Source: Nocardioides cynanchi (GTDB taxonomy: Bacteria; Actinomycetota; Actinomycetes; Propionibacteriales; Nocardioidaceae). From it: DNA of 64,000 nt. Of this stretch, positions 56,068 to 64,000 are shown in pieces (within the stretch, counting starts at the first letter, position 1; the number at the start of each line of letters is the position of its first letter). The stretch covers positions 434,001 to 498,000 of the forward strand of contig NZ_CP044344.1 in assembly GCF_008761635.1 (NCBI RefSeq), in the 5' to 3' direction. Under the pieces are notes generated by a model. It was not told the DNA's origin and did no database searches. It saw only the letters and a program-made list of their open reading frames with translations. Position numbers and translations under genes: made by a program.

Positions 56068-56796
56068 GTGCCTCTCTATCGCGACGAGGCGATCGTGCTG
56101 CGCACCCACAAGCTGGGCGAGGCCGACCGCATCATCACCCTGCTGACCCGTCAGCACGGGCGGGTGCGTGCCGTGGCCAAGGGGGTGCGGAAGACGACCT
56201 CCCGCTGGGGCTCTCGGCTCGAGCCGTTCACCCACGTCGACCTCCAGCTCGCCGAGGGCCGCAACCTCGACATCATCACCCAGGCGGACACCCTCGACGC
56301 GTTCCCGGCCCGGCTGGGTGACCACTACGACCGCTACACCGCCGGGACGGTGATGCTCGAGACCGCCGAGCGGCTGGTCTCGGAGGAGAAGCAGCCGTCG
56401 CTGCAGCAGTTCCTGCTGCTCGTCGGCGGGCTGCGCGCGATGACCGGCGGCGAGCGAACGCCGGCCCAGGTGCTCGACTCCTACCTGCTCCGCTCGCTGG
56501 CGGTGGCCGGCTACGCCCCGTCGTTCACCCACTGCGCCCGCTGCGGCGACCCCGGCCCGCACCGCTGGTTCTCGCCGTCCGCGGGAGGTGCGCTGTGCCC
56601 CGACTGCCGGGTGCCGGGAGCCGCGTCGCCGTCCGCGGGGACCCTCGAGGTGATGGGTGCGCTGCTGGCCGGCGACTGGCCCGCCGTGGCCGTGGCCGAC
56701 ACCCGGCACCTGCGTGAGGCGTCCGGGCTGGTCCGGGCGTTCCTGCACTGGCACCTCGAGCGCGGGCTCCGGTCGCTGGAGTACGTCGAGCGATGA
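56068..56796 (+). CDS. recO: DNA repair protein RecO
   Basis: RecF-pathway protein that loads RecA and anneals strands; 242 aa. The N-terminal OB fold (about 1-80) has [39 protein letters not shown]. The zinc-binding region has [10 protein letters not shown] (about 154-163) and LCPDCRVPG (about 178), four cysteines in all. GTG 56068 has GGCGAG upstream. The stop overlaps the uppS ATG (ATGA). recO-uppS is conserved in actinobacteria. Confidence 0.95.
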   Translation: MPLYRDEAIVLRTHKLGEADRIITLLTRQHGRVRAVAKGVRKTTSRWGSRLEPFTHVDLQLAEGRNLDIITQADTLDAFPARLGDHYDRYTAGTVMLETAERLVSEEKQPSLQQFLLLVGGLRAMTGGERTPAQVLDSYLLRSLAVAGYAPSFTHCARCGDPGPHRWFSPSAGGALCPDCRVPGAASPSAGTLEVMGALLAGDWPAVAVADTRHLREASGLVRAFLHWHLERGLRSLEYVER

Positions 56797-57557
56797 GGCG
56801 CGCCGTACGCCCGCCGGACCCGCACCCGTCCGGCGCCCGGCCTCCGCAGATCCCGCAGGTGCTGGTGCCGCGGCACGTCGCGATCACCATGGACGGCAAC
56901 GGCCGCTGGGCCAAGGCGCGCGGGCTGCCGCGGACCCAGGGCCACGAGCGGGGCGAGGCGGCGCTGTTCGACGTCGTCGAGGGGGCCATCGAGATCGGCG
57001 TGAAGGCGATCAGCGCCTATGCCTTCTCCACCGAGAACTGGAAGCGGTCGCCCGAGGAGGTGCGCTTCCTGATGGGCTTCAACCGCGACGTGATCCGGCG
57101 GCGCCGCGACGAGATGCACGAGCTCGGGGTGCGGGTCCGCTGGTCCGGTCGGGCACCGCGGCTCTGGAAGTCGGTGATCCGCGAGCTCCAGGTCGCCGAG
57201 GAGCTGACCGCAGGGAACGACGTGCTGACCCTCAACATGTGCGTGAACTACGGCGGCCGGGCCGAGCTGGCCGACACCGCCCGGTCGATCGCCCGCGAGG
57301 TCGCGGCCGGGCGTCTTGACCCCGACAAGGTCGACGAGAAGACGTTCGCGCGGCACCTCTACGTTCCCGAGCTGGGAGACGCCGACATGCTGTGGCGGAC
57401 GTCGGGGGAGAACCGGCTCTCCAACTACATGCTGTGGCAGGCGGCGTACGCCGAGCTGGTGTTCACCGACATCCTCTGGCCCGACGTCGACCGGCTGGCG
57501 CTCTGGGACGCGATCGAGATCTACGCGCGGCGCGACCGCCGCTTCGGCAGCGCCTGA
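56793..57557 (+). CDS. uppS: Isoprenyl transferase (undecaprenyl/decaprenyl diphosphate synthase)
   Basis: cis-Prenyltransferase that makes the lipid carrier for peptidoglycan and arabinogalactan-type polymers, 254 aa. [27 protein letters not shown] holds the catalytic Asp and pyrophosphate loop, [11 protein letters not shown] is the second conserved block, and [25 protein letters not shown] the last. The N-terminus has a proline-rich 25-residue extension. It overlaps recO by 4 bases. Chain length cannot be told from sequence alone. Confidence 0.96.
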   Translation: MRRAVRPPDPHPSGARPPQIPQVLVPRHVAITMDGNGRWAKARGLPRTQGHERGEAALFDVVEGAIEIGVKAISAYAFSTENWKRSPEEVRFLMGFNRDVIRRRRDEMHELGVRVRWSGRAPRLWKSVIRELQVAEELTAGNDVLTLNMCVNYGGRAELADTARSIAREVAAGRLDPDKVDEKTFARHLYVPELGDADMLWRTSGENRLSNYMLWQAAYAELVFTDILWPDVDRLALWDAIEIYARRDRRFGSA

Positions 57558-57573
57558 CGGCTGGCCCCTCCGA

Positions 57574-57969
57574 TCACCCCGCGCACGCCGCGCAGGTGCC
57601 GACGATCTCGAGGGTGTGGGCGAGGTCGGAGAAACCGTGCTCGCTGGCGATGGCCGACGTCCAGCGCTCGACGGCCGGCCCCTCGACCTCGACCGTGGCG
57701 CCGCAGGAGCGGCAGACGAGGTGATGGTGGTGGGTCTCCGAGCAGCGCCGGTAGATCGCCTCGCCGTCCTCGCGCCGCAGCGTGTCGACCAGGCCGTGCT
57801 CGGCGTACAGCGCCAGGGTGCGGTAGACCGTGGCCAGCCCGACCCCGGACCCGGCCGTGGCGAGGATCTCGTGCACCTGCTGGGCGGAGCGGAAGTCGTC
57901 GACGGCGCCGAGCGCTTCCAGCACGGCCTGTCGCTGCGGGGTGCTGCGCGGGGGCTCAGTGCTCGTCAT
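57574..57969 (-). CDS. zur: Zinc uptake regulator (Fur family)
   Basis: Fur-family metalloregulator of 131 aa. The DNA-binding part is TPQRQAVLEALGAVDDFRSAQQVHEIL and GLATVYRTLALYAEHGLVD. Metal residues include HHHHLVCRSCGATVEVEG and the C-terminal GTCAACAG, with the two Cys-x2-Cys pairs of the structural zinc site. Its position at the end of a znuACB-type operon with two Zur-type boxes at the front points to Zur rather than Fur. ATG 57969 lies within the end of the permease gene, overlapping by 14 bases. Confidence 0.9.
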   Translation of the reverse strand: MTSTEPPRSTPQRQAVLEALGAVDDFRSAQQVHEILATAGSGVGLATVYRTLALYAEHGLVDTLRREDGEAIYRRCSETHHHHLVCRSCGATVEVEGPAVERWTSAIASEHGFSDLAHTLEIVGTCAACAG

Positions 57970-58963
57970 AGTGCGGGCCCTCTCCGGTGACGTGTACGGC
58001 GTGCCGGTGGCCGTCGTGGACGTAGTCGACGTGGTCGTCGTGCTCGACCGCCACGTGGCCGCAGTCGGGGCCGTGCTCGTGGGGGTGGAGGTCGGGGGTC
58101 CGGTGCTCCTCGGGCACGCCGGCCGCGAACGGCGCCGTCAGCCGTGCCCGCCGCCGCAGCCACACGCCCAGCGGCCAGGTGACGGCGAAGCCGAACAGCG
58201 AGAGCAGCACGATGGTCGGGCCGGGGGAGACCGAGGCCTGCGACGGCGCGAACGCTGCGATCACCAGGCCGCCCAGGGCGGCTCCCATGCCGAGCAGCAT
58301 CCCCGCTGCGAGCGTGGTCCGGAACGACCGGGTGACCTGCTGCGCGGTCGCGACCGGCACCACCATCAGCGCCGAGACCAGGAGCAGGCCGACCGTCCGC
58401 ATCGCGACGGTCACGCTGACCGCCGCGAGCACCGCGACCAGGATGTTGTAGACGCGCACGTTGAGCCCGGCGACCCGCGCGAAGTCCTGGTCCTGGGAGA
58501 CCGCGAACAGCTGCGGAGCCAGCCCCAGGCAGACCCCGACGACGACCAGGGCCAGCGCGATCGTGATCCAGACGTCGCCGGTGGAGATCGTGGTGATCGA
58601 GCCGAAGAGGTACTGCTGGAGCGTGGCCGCGCTCTGGCCGGCGAGCCCCGTGAGCAGCACCCCTCCGGCGAGGCCGCCGTAGAACATCAGGGCCAGCGCC
58701 ACGTCGCCGTTGGCGTGTCCGCGTTCGCGGATGATCTCGATCAGCACCGCGCCGACCGTGCACACCCCGATCGCGGTCCAGGTGGGCGAGGCGCCGGTGA
58801 GCAGCCCGAGCGCGACGCCGGTCACGGCGACGTGGCCGATCCCGTCGCCCATCAGGGCCAGGCGTCGTTGCACGAGATAGGTGCCGACGGCGGGCGCGGC
58901 GAGTCCGGTGAAGAGGGCGGCGACCAGGGCCCGCTGCATGAAGGCCAGGGTGAAGATGTCCAT
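57956..58963 (-). CDS. znuB: Zinc ABC transporter permease
   Basis: Permease of the ABC-3 metal transporter family (335 aa) with about eight to nine helices. ALVAALFTGLAAPAVGTYLVQRRLALMGDGIGHVAVTGVALG is the conserved N-terminal part, and VGLLLVSALMVVPVATAQQVTRSF the later one. The cytoplasmic C-terminal tail is unusually rich in His and Asp (PHEHGPDCGHVAVEHDDH, then YVHDGHRHAVHV), suggesting local zinc binding. It starts 2 bases after the ATPase gene and overlaps zur. Names follow Zn-type context; Mn cannot be fully excluded. Confidence 0.88.
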   Translation of the reverse strand: MDIFTLAFMQRALVAALFTGLAAPAVGTYLVQRRLALMGDGIGHVAVTGVALGLLTGASPTWTAIGVCTVGAVLIEIIRERGHANGDVALALMFYGGLAGGVLLTGLAGQSAATLQQYLFGSITTISTGDVWITIALALVVVGVCLGLAPQLFAVSQDQDFARVAGLNVRVYNILVAVLAAVSVTVAMRTVGLLLVSALMVVPVATAQQVTRSFRTTLAAGMLLGMGAALGGLVIAAFAPSQASVSPGPTIVLLSLFGFAVTWPLGVWLRRRARLTAPFAAGVPEEHRTPDLHPHEHGPDCGHVAVEHDDHVDYVHDGHRHAVHVTGEGPHYDEH

Positions 58964-58965
58964 GG

Positions 58966-59760
58966 TCAGGAGCTCCTGTCCAGCGGCGCGGAGACGTGGG
59001 GCACGTGGTCGTGCCGGTCGGTGGCCGGGTGGTGGTGCGAGTGCGACTCCCCGAACTGCGCGGAGTGCACCTCGTGGTCGCCCAGCGGCGCGCCGTCGTG
59101 GGCGATCCGACCGTCGCGCATCACCACGGCCCGCTCGACCAGCGGCGCCATCGGCCCGAGCTCGTGGGCGACCAGCACGATCGTCGCTCCGTTGCCCGAC
59201 AGCACCTCGAGGGCATCCGCGAGCGCCTGCTGGTTGGGCAGGTCCACCCCGGCGGTCGGCTCGTCGAGGAAGAACAGGTCGGGCTCCCCGGCCAGGGCCC
59301 GCGCGATCAGCGCCCGCTGCTGCTGGCCGCCGGAGAGGCTGGAGATCCGGTCGCGCGCCTTCTCCTCGAGCCCGACCACCTCGATCGCCCGGTCGACGGC
59401 GGCCCGGTCGGCCCGTGACAGCGGCCGGAGCAGGCGTCGGTGGGTGAGCCGGCCGGAGGCCACGACCTCCCACACCGAGGCCGGCACGCCGCTCTCGGCA
59501 CTCGCGCGCTGGGGGACGAAGCCGACCCGCGACCACGCGTCGTACTCCGCGATGGGGGTGCCGAAGAGCCGGAGCCGGCCGCCGCTCAGCGGCAGCAGAC
59601 CGACCAGCGCCCGCACCAGCGTGGACTTCCCGGAGCCGTTGGCGCCCATCAGGGCCACGAACTGGCCCGGCTCGACGGTCAGGTCGATGCCGCGCAGGAT
59701 CGGGCGGCCGCCGATCGTGACCGAGCCGTTGCCGAGCTCGATCGGGTTCACGTCGTACAT
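58966..59760 (-). CDS. znuC: Zinc ABC transporter ATP-binding protein
   Basis: ABC ATPase (264 aa) for metal import. Walker A is GANGSGKST, the Q-loop VGFVPQRAS, the signature LSGGQQQRALIARAL, Walker B DLFFLDEPTAGVD and the H-loop LVAHELG. The C-terminal tail carries many histidines (EVHSAQFGESHSHHHP, then DRHDHVPHV), like the partner permease. ATG 59760 lies 13 bases inside the end of the binding protein gene, so the operon is coupled. Confidence 0.92.
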   Translation of the reverse strand: MYDVNPIELGNGSVTIGGRPILRGIDLTVEPGQFVALMGANGSGKSTLVRALVGLLPLSGGRLRLFGTPIAEYDAWSRVGFVPQRASAESGVPASVWEVVASGRLTHRRLLRPLSRADRAAVDRAIEVVGLEEKARDRISSLSGGQQQRALIARALAGEPDLFFLDEPTAGVDLPNQQALADALEVLSGNGATIVLVAHELGPMAPLVERAVVMRDGRIAHDGAPLGDHEVHSAQFGESHSHHHPATDRHDHVPHVSAPLDRSS

Positions 59761-60632
59761 CCGTTCGCCTCCTCCAGGGCCGCGAGGTTGCGGCGCATCA
59801 GGGTCAGGTAGGTCTGTCCGGCGGTGGCGTCGCTGAGGCCCTCGATCGGGTCGAGCACCTCGCTGCGCACGTCCATGTCGTGGGCGAGGGCGTCGGCCGC
59901 CGCCGGGCTCGCGAGCGTCTCGGAGAACACGGTGGTGATCCCGTCGTCGCGGATCAGCTGCTGGAGGCGGGCGAGGTCGGCCGGGGCGGGCTCGGCGCCG
60001 GGGGCGAGCCCCGTGATCGCGGCCACGGAGATGCCGTAGCGCGAGAGGTAGCCGAACGCGTCGTGGCTGGTCACCACCGTGTGCCGGGCGCAGTGCGCCA
60101 ACCCGGTCCGGTAGTCGCGGTCCAGGGCGGCCAGCCGTCGCTGCAGGGCCGCCGCCCTCGCGTCGTACGACGTGGCGCGGGCTGGGTCGATCCGGTCGAG
60201 GGCGCGCGCGACGGCGCCGGCGACGGCCGACAGCTTCAGCGGGTCCTGCCAGAAGTGCGGGTCGACCTGCCCGGGGTCGGAGACGAAGTCCTGGAGCCCG
60301 GCCACCGGTCCGACGTCGAGCGTCGTGCCCTCGGCGTCGTTGTCGACGCCCTGGTCGACCGCCGGCTGGAAGCCGCGTTCGTAGACGACCAGGTCGGCCC
60401 GGGCCAGGTCGACGGTCTGCGCGAAGGTCAGCTCGACGTCGTGGGGCTCCATGCCCGGGTGGGTGAGGTCGGTGAGGTCGGCGCCCGGTGCGATCTGGGA
60501 GACGACCCAGGCCAAGGGGTAGAAGCTGGCCGCCACGCTGACCCGGCCGTCCGCGTCGTGACCGGCCGGGCCGCAGCCGCTCGCCACCCCCGCGACCAGT
60601 GCGGAAACCAGGAGGACGCGAAGCCGGAGCAT
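59748..60632 (-). CDS. znuA: Zinc ABC transporter substrate-binding lipoprotein
   Basis: Cluster A-I metal-binding lipoprotein (294 aa): lipobox VASGC after MLRLRVLLVSALVAG. Metal ligands fit the family: PGMEPHDVELTF (first His), VDPHFWQDPLKL (second), VTSHDAFGYLSRYG (third) and the later TVFSETLASPAAADALA (acidic). The His-rich loop typical of ZnuA is absent or short, but the operon makes zinc most likely. Start ATG 60632 overlaps the first Zur-type box; ATG 60647 within the box is also in frame. No ribosome binding site is seen, so a leaderless message is possible. Confidence 0.9.
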   Translation of the reverse strand: MLRLRVLLVSALVAGVASGCGPAGHDADGRVSVAASFYPLAWVVSQIAPGADLTDLTHPGMEPHDVELTFAQTVDLARADLVVYERGFQPAVDQGVDNDAEGTTLDVGPVAGLQDFVSDPGQVDPHFWQDPLKLSAVAGAVARALDRIDPARATSYDARAAALQRRLAALDRDYRTGLAHCARHTVVTSHDAFGYLSRYGISVAAITGLAPGAEPAPADLARLQQLIRDDGITTVFSETLASPAAADALAHDMDVRSEVLDPIEGLSDATAGQTYLTLMRRNLAALEEANGCTT

Positions 60633-60646
60633 GAGAATGATTCTCA
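60632..60646. promoter_or_regulatory. Zur-type operator 1
   Basis: TGAGAAT-G-ATTCTCA is a perfect 7-1-7 palindrome, overlapping the first base of the znuA start codon. It fits the form of actinobacterial Zur boxes (AATGAnAATnATTnTCATT type). Together with box 2 it should repress the operon when zinc is plentiful. Confidence 0.88.
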
Positions 60647-60652
60647 TTCAGG

Positions 60653-60667
60653 TGAGAATGATTGTCA
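60653..60667. promoter_or_regulatory. Zur-type operator 2
   Basis: TGAGAAT-G-ATTGTCA, the same 7-1-7 dyad with one mismatch, centred 21 bases (two helical turns) upstream of box 1. Two boxes on the same face suggest cooperative Zur binding. The gene on the other side starts at 60759, 91 bases away, so it may share this control. Confidence 0.8.
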
Positions 60668-60758
60668 ATCCACTCCACTGCGAGACCGACCCTGCGATAT
60701 CGCTCCGCCCGGCGGCCGATGGTGGGAGCATCCTGGCTGGGGGAGAAGGAGAGACGAG

Positions 60759-61316
60759 ATGTCCCAGTCCCCCCAGCCCCGGCTGGCTGCCGACGAGTCC
60801 ATCAGCGCGACGTTCATGCGGGCCATGCTCGCCCCGGTGGTCCCCCTGGGCCTCCTCGTGACCGGCGTCGTTGCCGGGGTGGCCCCCTGGATCTTCTTCC
60901 TGCTGATCGTGCTGCTGCTCGCCGTGGCCGGCCTGGCGATGATGACCGCGCTCTCGCCCGGTCTCGCCGTCTTCGGCAACCGGCTCGAGGTGACCGGCGA
61001 GCCCGACGTGCACCACGGCCTGGGCGGCGTGGTCAACCTCGCGGCCCTCAACAACGTGAAGTCCGTGTCCTCGCTCGGCGGCCGGGTGTCGACCACCGGG
61101 CCGTCGGTCTTCCGCTCCCGGATCCTGCTCGAGGACGCCTACGGCGGACGGGCCCTGTTCCCGGCCTGGGGATGGTCTCCGAAGAAGTCACTGCAGACCG
61201 TGCTCCGCGAGGCGGCCCTCGACACCGGCGCCGACATCGACGAGATGTCCTACTGGCGCCTGGGGTTCCGCAACAACGAGTACGTCAAGGTCAGCCCACT
61301 GCGCCGCTTCCTCTGA
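60759..61316 (+). CDS. Small membrane protein, hypothetical
   Basis: A 185-aa protein with two membrane helices (about residues 25-50, PVVPLGLLVTGVVAGVAPWIFFLL, and 52-70) followed by a soluble part: FGNRLEVTGEPDVHHGLGGVVNLAALNNVKSV...WGWSPKKSLQTVLREAALDTGADIDEMSYWRLGFRNNEY. No family recognised with certainty; the layout resembles small PH-like membrane proteins. ATG 60759 has GGAGAAGGAGAG upstream, a strong ribosome binding site. Divergent from the zinc operon; its promoter region abuts the Zur-type boxes. Confidence 0.7.
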   Translation: MSQSPQPRLAADESISATFMRAMLAPVVPLGLLVTGVVAGVAPWIFFLLIVLLLAVAGLAMMTALSPGLAVFGNRLEVTGEPDVHHGLGGVVNLAALNNVKSVSSLGGRVSTTGPSVFRSRILLEDAYGGRALFPAWGWSPKKSLQTVLREAALDTGADIDEMSYWRLGFRNNEYVKVSPLRRFL

Positions 61317-61337
61317 ACGCCGCCTACCCTCGGCAGG

Positions 61338-61658
61338 GTGATCGTGGTGAACCGCTTCCGGGTGCCCGAGGCGGAGGCCGAGACCTTCCGTGGGGAGCTC
61401 GCCGCCGCCCTCGACCCGCTGGCCCGGCAGCGCGGCCACGTCTCCGGCCGGATCGGCCACAACGTCGACGACCCCGAGCTGTGGGTGCTGGTGACCGAGT
61501 GGGACAGCGTCGGCTCCTACCGCCGAGCCCTCTCGTCGTACGACGTGAAGCTGGGCGCGGTGCCGACCCTGAGCCGCGCCATCGACGAGCCGGGCGCCTA
61601 CGAGAGCGCCGAGCCGGGCACCGAGTTGAACCGCACCGCGACCAGGTCGTTAGGCTGA
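61338..61658 (+). CDS. Antibiotic biosynthesis monooxygenase (ABM) family protein
   Basis: A 106-aa dimeric alpha-beta barrel protein: VIVVNRFRVPEAEAETFRGELAAALDPLARQRGHVSGRIGHNVDDPELWVLVTEWDSVGSYRRAL is the ABM fold with the typical E-W-x-S near residue 55. Members are heme-degrading or quinone-forming oxygenases, but many are uncharacterised. No cofactor motif is visible. GTG 61338 lies 21 bases after the preceding gene, so they may be one operon. Confidence 0.82.
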   Translation: MIVVNRFRVPEAEAETFRGELAAALDPLARQRGHVSGRIGHNVDDPELWVLVTEWDSVGSYRRALSSYDVKLGAVPTLSRAIDEPGAYESAEPGTELNRTATRSLG

Positions 61659-61748
61659 CCCTTCACCGAAACCGACCGGCAGCCAGCCGGTTCGAGACGG
61701 TCGCCGCTGTGCCTGCGACCTCCTCACTGTGCGAGAAATGGAGCATTC

Positions 61749-63152
61749 GTGGCCAAGCCGCCTCCGTCCGTGATCGACCAGGTCGTCTCCCTGTGCAAGC
61801 GGCGGGGCTTCGTCTACCCGTGCGGGGAGATCTACGGCGGCACGAAGAGCGCCTGGGACTACGGCCCGCTCGGGGTCGAGCTCAAGGAGAACATCAAGCG
61901 CCAGTGGTGGCGCTCCATGGTGATCACCCGTGACGACGTCGTGGGTCTGGACTCCAGCATCATCCTGCCGACGAAGACCTGGGAGGCCAGCGGCCACCTC
62001 AAGACGTTCACCGACCCGCTGGTCGAGTGCCAGGCCTGCCACAAGCGCTTCCGGGAGGACCACCTCCAGGAGGACTACGCCGCCCGTAAGGACATCTCCG
62101 ATCCCGACACGGTCGACATCAACGCCTCGGTGGCCTGCCCCAACTGCGGCACTCGCAACGCCTGGACCGAGCCGCGTCACTTCAACATGATGCTCAAGAC
62201 CTATCTCGGCGTGATCGAGGACGAGTCGGGGCTGCACTACCTGCGGCCGGAGACGGCCCAGGGCATCTTCCTGAACTTCGCGAACATCGTGACCAGCAGC
62301 CGGATGAAGCCGCCGTTCGGCATCGCCCAGATGGGCAAGAGCTTCCGCAACGAGATCACGCCGGGCAACTTCATCTTCCGGACCCGCGAGTTCGAGCAGA
62401 TGGAGATGGAGTTCTTCGTCAAGCCGGGCGAGGACGAGGAGTGGCACCAGTACTGGATCGACCACCGCACCCGGTGGTTCACCGACCTCGGGATCAACCC
62501 CGACAACCTGCGGCACTTCGAGCACCCGCAGGAGAAGCTCAGCCACTACGCCAAGCGGACCGTCGACATCGAGTACCGCTTCGGCTTCTCCGGGCGTGAG
62601 TTCGAGGAGCTCGAGGGCATCGCCAACCGCACCGACTACGACCTGACCCAGCACTCCGAGGCCTCGGGCCAGGACCTCTCCTACTTCGACCAGGGTGCCA
62701 ACGAGCGCTACATGCCCTACGTCATCGAGCCCGCGCTCGGCCCCAACCGCGCGATGATGGCGTTCCTGATCGACGGCTACACCGAGGACGAGGCGCCCAA
62801 CACCAAGGGTGGTGTCGACAAGCGGGTCGTGCTGAAGCTCGACCCGAGGCTCGCCCCGGTCAAGGTCGCCGTGCTGCCGCTGAGCCGCAACCCCGACCTT
62901 TCCCCCAAGGCCCGCGACCTGGCCGCCGAGCTCCGCGGGCACGGCTGGAACGTCGACTTCGACGACTCCGGGGCCATCGGGCGGCGGTATCGCCGCCAGG
63001 ACGAGATCGGTACGCCGTACTGCGTCACCGTCGACTTCGACACGCTGGACGACCACGCGGTGACGGTGCGCGAGCGCGACAGCATGTCGCAGGAGCGGAT
63101 CTCGCTCGACCAGGTCAGCGGCTGGTTCGCCCAGCGCCTGCTGGGTTGCTGA
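61749..63152 (+). CDS. glyS: Glycine-tRNA ligase
   Basis: Class II glycyl-tRNA synthetase of the dimeric (eukaryote-like) type, 467 aa. The start [29 protein letters not shown] is typical. [12 protein letters not shown] (about 98) and [10 protein letters not shown] (about 130) form a zinc-binding insert with two Cys pairs. Motif 2 is [25 protein letters not shown], and the C-terminal anticodon-binding domain begins near [16 protein letters not shown] 61749 has GGAG 7 bases before it. In Mycobacterium glyS also lies beside zur-type genes. No T-box is seen upstream. Confidence 0.96.
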   Translation: MAKPPPSVIDQVVSLCKRRGFVYPCGEIYGGTKSAWDYGPLGVELKENIKRQWWRSMVITRDDVVGLDSSIILPTKTWEASGHLKTFTDPLVECQACHKRFREDHLQEDYAARKDISDPDTVDINASVACPNCGTRNAWTEPRHFNMMLKTYLGVIEDESGLHYLRPETAQGIFLNFANIVTSSRMKPPFGIAQMGKSFRNEITPGNFIFRTREFEQMEMEFFVKPGEDEEWHQYWIDHRTRWFTDLGINPDNLRHFEHPQEKLSHYAKRTVDIEYRFGFSGREFEELEGIANRTDYDLTQHSEASGQDLSYFDQGANERYMPYVIEPALGPNRAMMAFLIDGYTEDEAPNTKGGVDKRVVLKLDPRLAPVKVAVLPLSRNPDLSPKARDLAAELRGHGWNVDFDDSGAIGRRYRRQDEIGTPYCVTVDFDTLDDHAVTVRERDSMSQERISLDQVSGWFAQRLLGC

Positions 63153-63156
63153 CACA

Positions 63157-63858
63157 ATGTCCCGCGTGACCGGCCGACTCCTTCCAAGGCCCGCGGCGGC
63201 CCTCCTCGCCTGTGTCGCCCTCCTGCTCACCGGCTGCTCGGGGTCCGGCTCGTCGAGCCCCCAGACGGGGCCCGGCAGCAGCGGCGGCAGCCCGGCGTCG
63301 AGCCAGACGGGCGGCGGCCCGACCGGCACCGGCTCCTCGCTCCCGGCTCCGAAGGGGATCACCGTGACGCCCCCGGGCACCTCGCTGAAGGTCGGGCAGG
63401 CCGCCACGGTGGCCTGGCAGCCGAACCAGAAGACGGTCGGGGCGATCAAGATGGCCGTGACCTCGCAGGAGCAGGTCCCGATCAGCACTTTCCGCGACTT
63501 CCGGCTCGACCGCGCCACCCGCCGCTCGACGGCGTACTTCGTCCACGTCTCGGTGAAGAACCTCGGCCGCAGCGACCTGAGCCACGTGCCGGTCCCGCTC
63601 TACCTGCTCGACCACCAGCACACGCTGCTCCAGGCCTCGACGTTCCAGGCGAAGTTCCCCGCCTGCCCCAGCCGGCCGCTGCCGGCGAAGTTCAAGCGCG
63701 GCAGCCACACCACGGTCTGCCTGGTCTACTTCGTGCCGAAGCACGGGAAGCTCGTGGCAATGAGCTTCCGTCCCTCGGAGAGCTACGACGCGATCACCTG
63801 GCACGGAGCGGTCCACCGGCCGAAGTCCCACCACCAGCACCAGGTCGGCAAGGGCTGA
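63157..63858 (+). CDS. Hypothetical lipoprotein
   Basis: A 233-aa lipoprotein: signal MSRVTGRLLPRPAAALLACVALLLTGC, then a Ser/Gly/Thr linker (to about residue 65). The rest is a single beta-rich domain: GQAATVAWQPNQKTVGAIKMAVTSQEQVPISTFRDFRLDRATRRSTAYFVHVSVKNLG...CPSRPLPAKFKRGSHTTVCLVYFVP, like DUF4352-type immunoglobulin-fold lipoproteins with a likely disulfide between the two Cys. It starts 4 bases after glyS. Function unknown. Confidence 0.75.
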   Translation: MSRVTGRLLPRPAAALLACVALLLTGCSGSGSSSPQTGPGSSGGSPASSQTGGGPTGTGSSLPAPKGITVTPPGTSLKVGQAATVAWQPNQKTVGAIKMAVTSQEQVPISTFRDFRLDRATRRSTAYFVHVSVKNLGRSDLSHVPVPLYLLDHQHTLLQASTFQAKFPACPSRPLPAKFKRGSHTTVCLVYFVPKHGKLVAMSFRPSESYDAITWHGAVHRPKSHHQHQVGKG

Positions 63859-63903
63859 GCCCACCGGTTTGGCCGGCGCCTCCCGGCGCCGGACAATCGA
63901 GCC

Positions 63904-64000
63904 ATGTCTCCGCTCGTCCTCGGCTCGGTCACGGTGCCCACACCGGTCGTGCTCGCGCCGATGGCCGGCATCACCAACGCCGCCTACCGCCGGCTCTGCC
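63904..64000 (+). CDS. dusB: tRNA-dihydrouridine synthase B, 5' part only
   Basis: Only 32 codons are in the window: MSPLVLGSVTVPTPVVLAPMAGITNAAYRRLC. The segment VLAPMAGITNAAYRRLC is the FMN-binding start of DusB/NifR3, which reduces uridine in the tRNA D-loop. The gene is cut off by the window edge. It follows the lipoprotein gene by 45 bases on the same strand. Confidence is high for the family, moderate for the subgroup. Confidence 0.88.
   Translation, partial: MSPLVLGSVTVPTPVVLAPMAGITNAAYRRLC

Noticed and set aside
61659..61748. T-box riboswitch before glyS
   Set aside because: The gap is only 90 bases, with no T-box sequence or specifier stem. Actinobacterial T-boxes are larger.
61650..63518. 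Long minus-strand frame of 622 codons opposite glyS
   Set aside because: It is an antisense shadow of glyS and the lipoprotein gene; its product is low-complexity with no domain, while the plus-strand genes have clear motifs.

Overview
The window is high-GC actinobacterial chromosome. Rv2365c-type synteny, a split aa3/bc1 locus (ctaCDF, ctaE-qcrCAB), frequent GTG starts, lipoproteins with serine/proline-rich linkers, DUF222-HNH and AbiEi/DUF559-type genes, and a 10-methyl fatty acid gene pair all point to Nocardioidaceae, most likely Nocardioides or a close relative. This placement is inferred from gene content; no database was searched. I saw no tRNA or rRNA gene, transposase, integrase or CRISPR array. 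Genes are packed tightly: no gap between genes exceeds about 300 bases.

Region 1 (1-16 kb) is respiratory. A truncated cysteine desulfurase (minus strand) diverges from ctaC-ctaD-ctaF. A secreted L,D-transpeptidase lipoprotein and an AbiEi/DUF559-type gene follow; 32-bp tandem repeats in opposite orientation flank the latter. Convergent to these lies ctaE-qcrC-qcrA-qcrB, completing the bc1-aa3 supercomplex. Divergent from ctaE are a CtaG-like assembly factor, an atypical receiver-like protein and trpD. A polytopic membrane protein, a DUF3097 protein, an acidic protein and an MBL-fold hydrolase follow on the minus strand.

Region 2 (17-26 kb) is the conserved stress/RNA block: a CIRCE operator, hrcA, dnaJ, rsmE, then a sigma factor with a GerMN/Gmad2-type membrane protein, a HIT protein, a copper-monooxygenase-like lipoprotein, phoH, ybeY and a CBS/HlyC protein. 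The block resumes at 36.8 kb with the degenerate cytidine-deaminase-like gene and continues with era (42.3 kb), recO-uppS (56 kb), zur/znu (57.6-60.7 kb) and glyS-dusB (61.7-64 kb).

Region 3 is accessory cargo placed inside that backbone. At 26.2-36.8 kb are an epimerase, an Mrr_N-like protein, SRPBCC, a threonine aldolase-like enzyme, a DUF3800-like protein, GNAT, CPBP, alpha/beta hydrolase, VOC and DUF222-HNH genes. At 37-42 kb are an SGNH hydrolase, the tmsA/tmsB (bfaA/bfaB) pair, a PAP2-type protein and a siderophore-interacting protein. At 43-56 kb are three related cysteine-rich lipoproteins, LuxR and GlxA regulators, an MFS transporter, several GNATs, and leuA with its own leader peptide.

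Regulation readable from the sequence: CIRCE before hrcA; two Zur-type boxes before znuA in an operon that ends with zur itself; a Leu4 leader peptide and competing hairpins before leuA; and several palindromes between divergent genes. A short mobile-looking repeat sits in frame inside two protein-coding genes.
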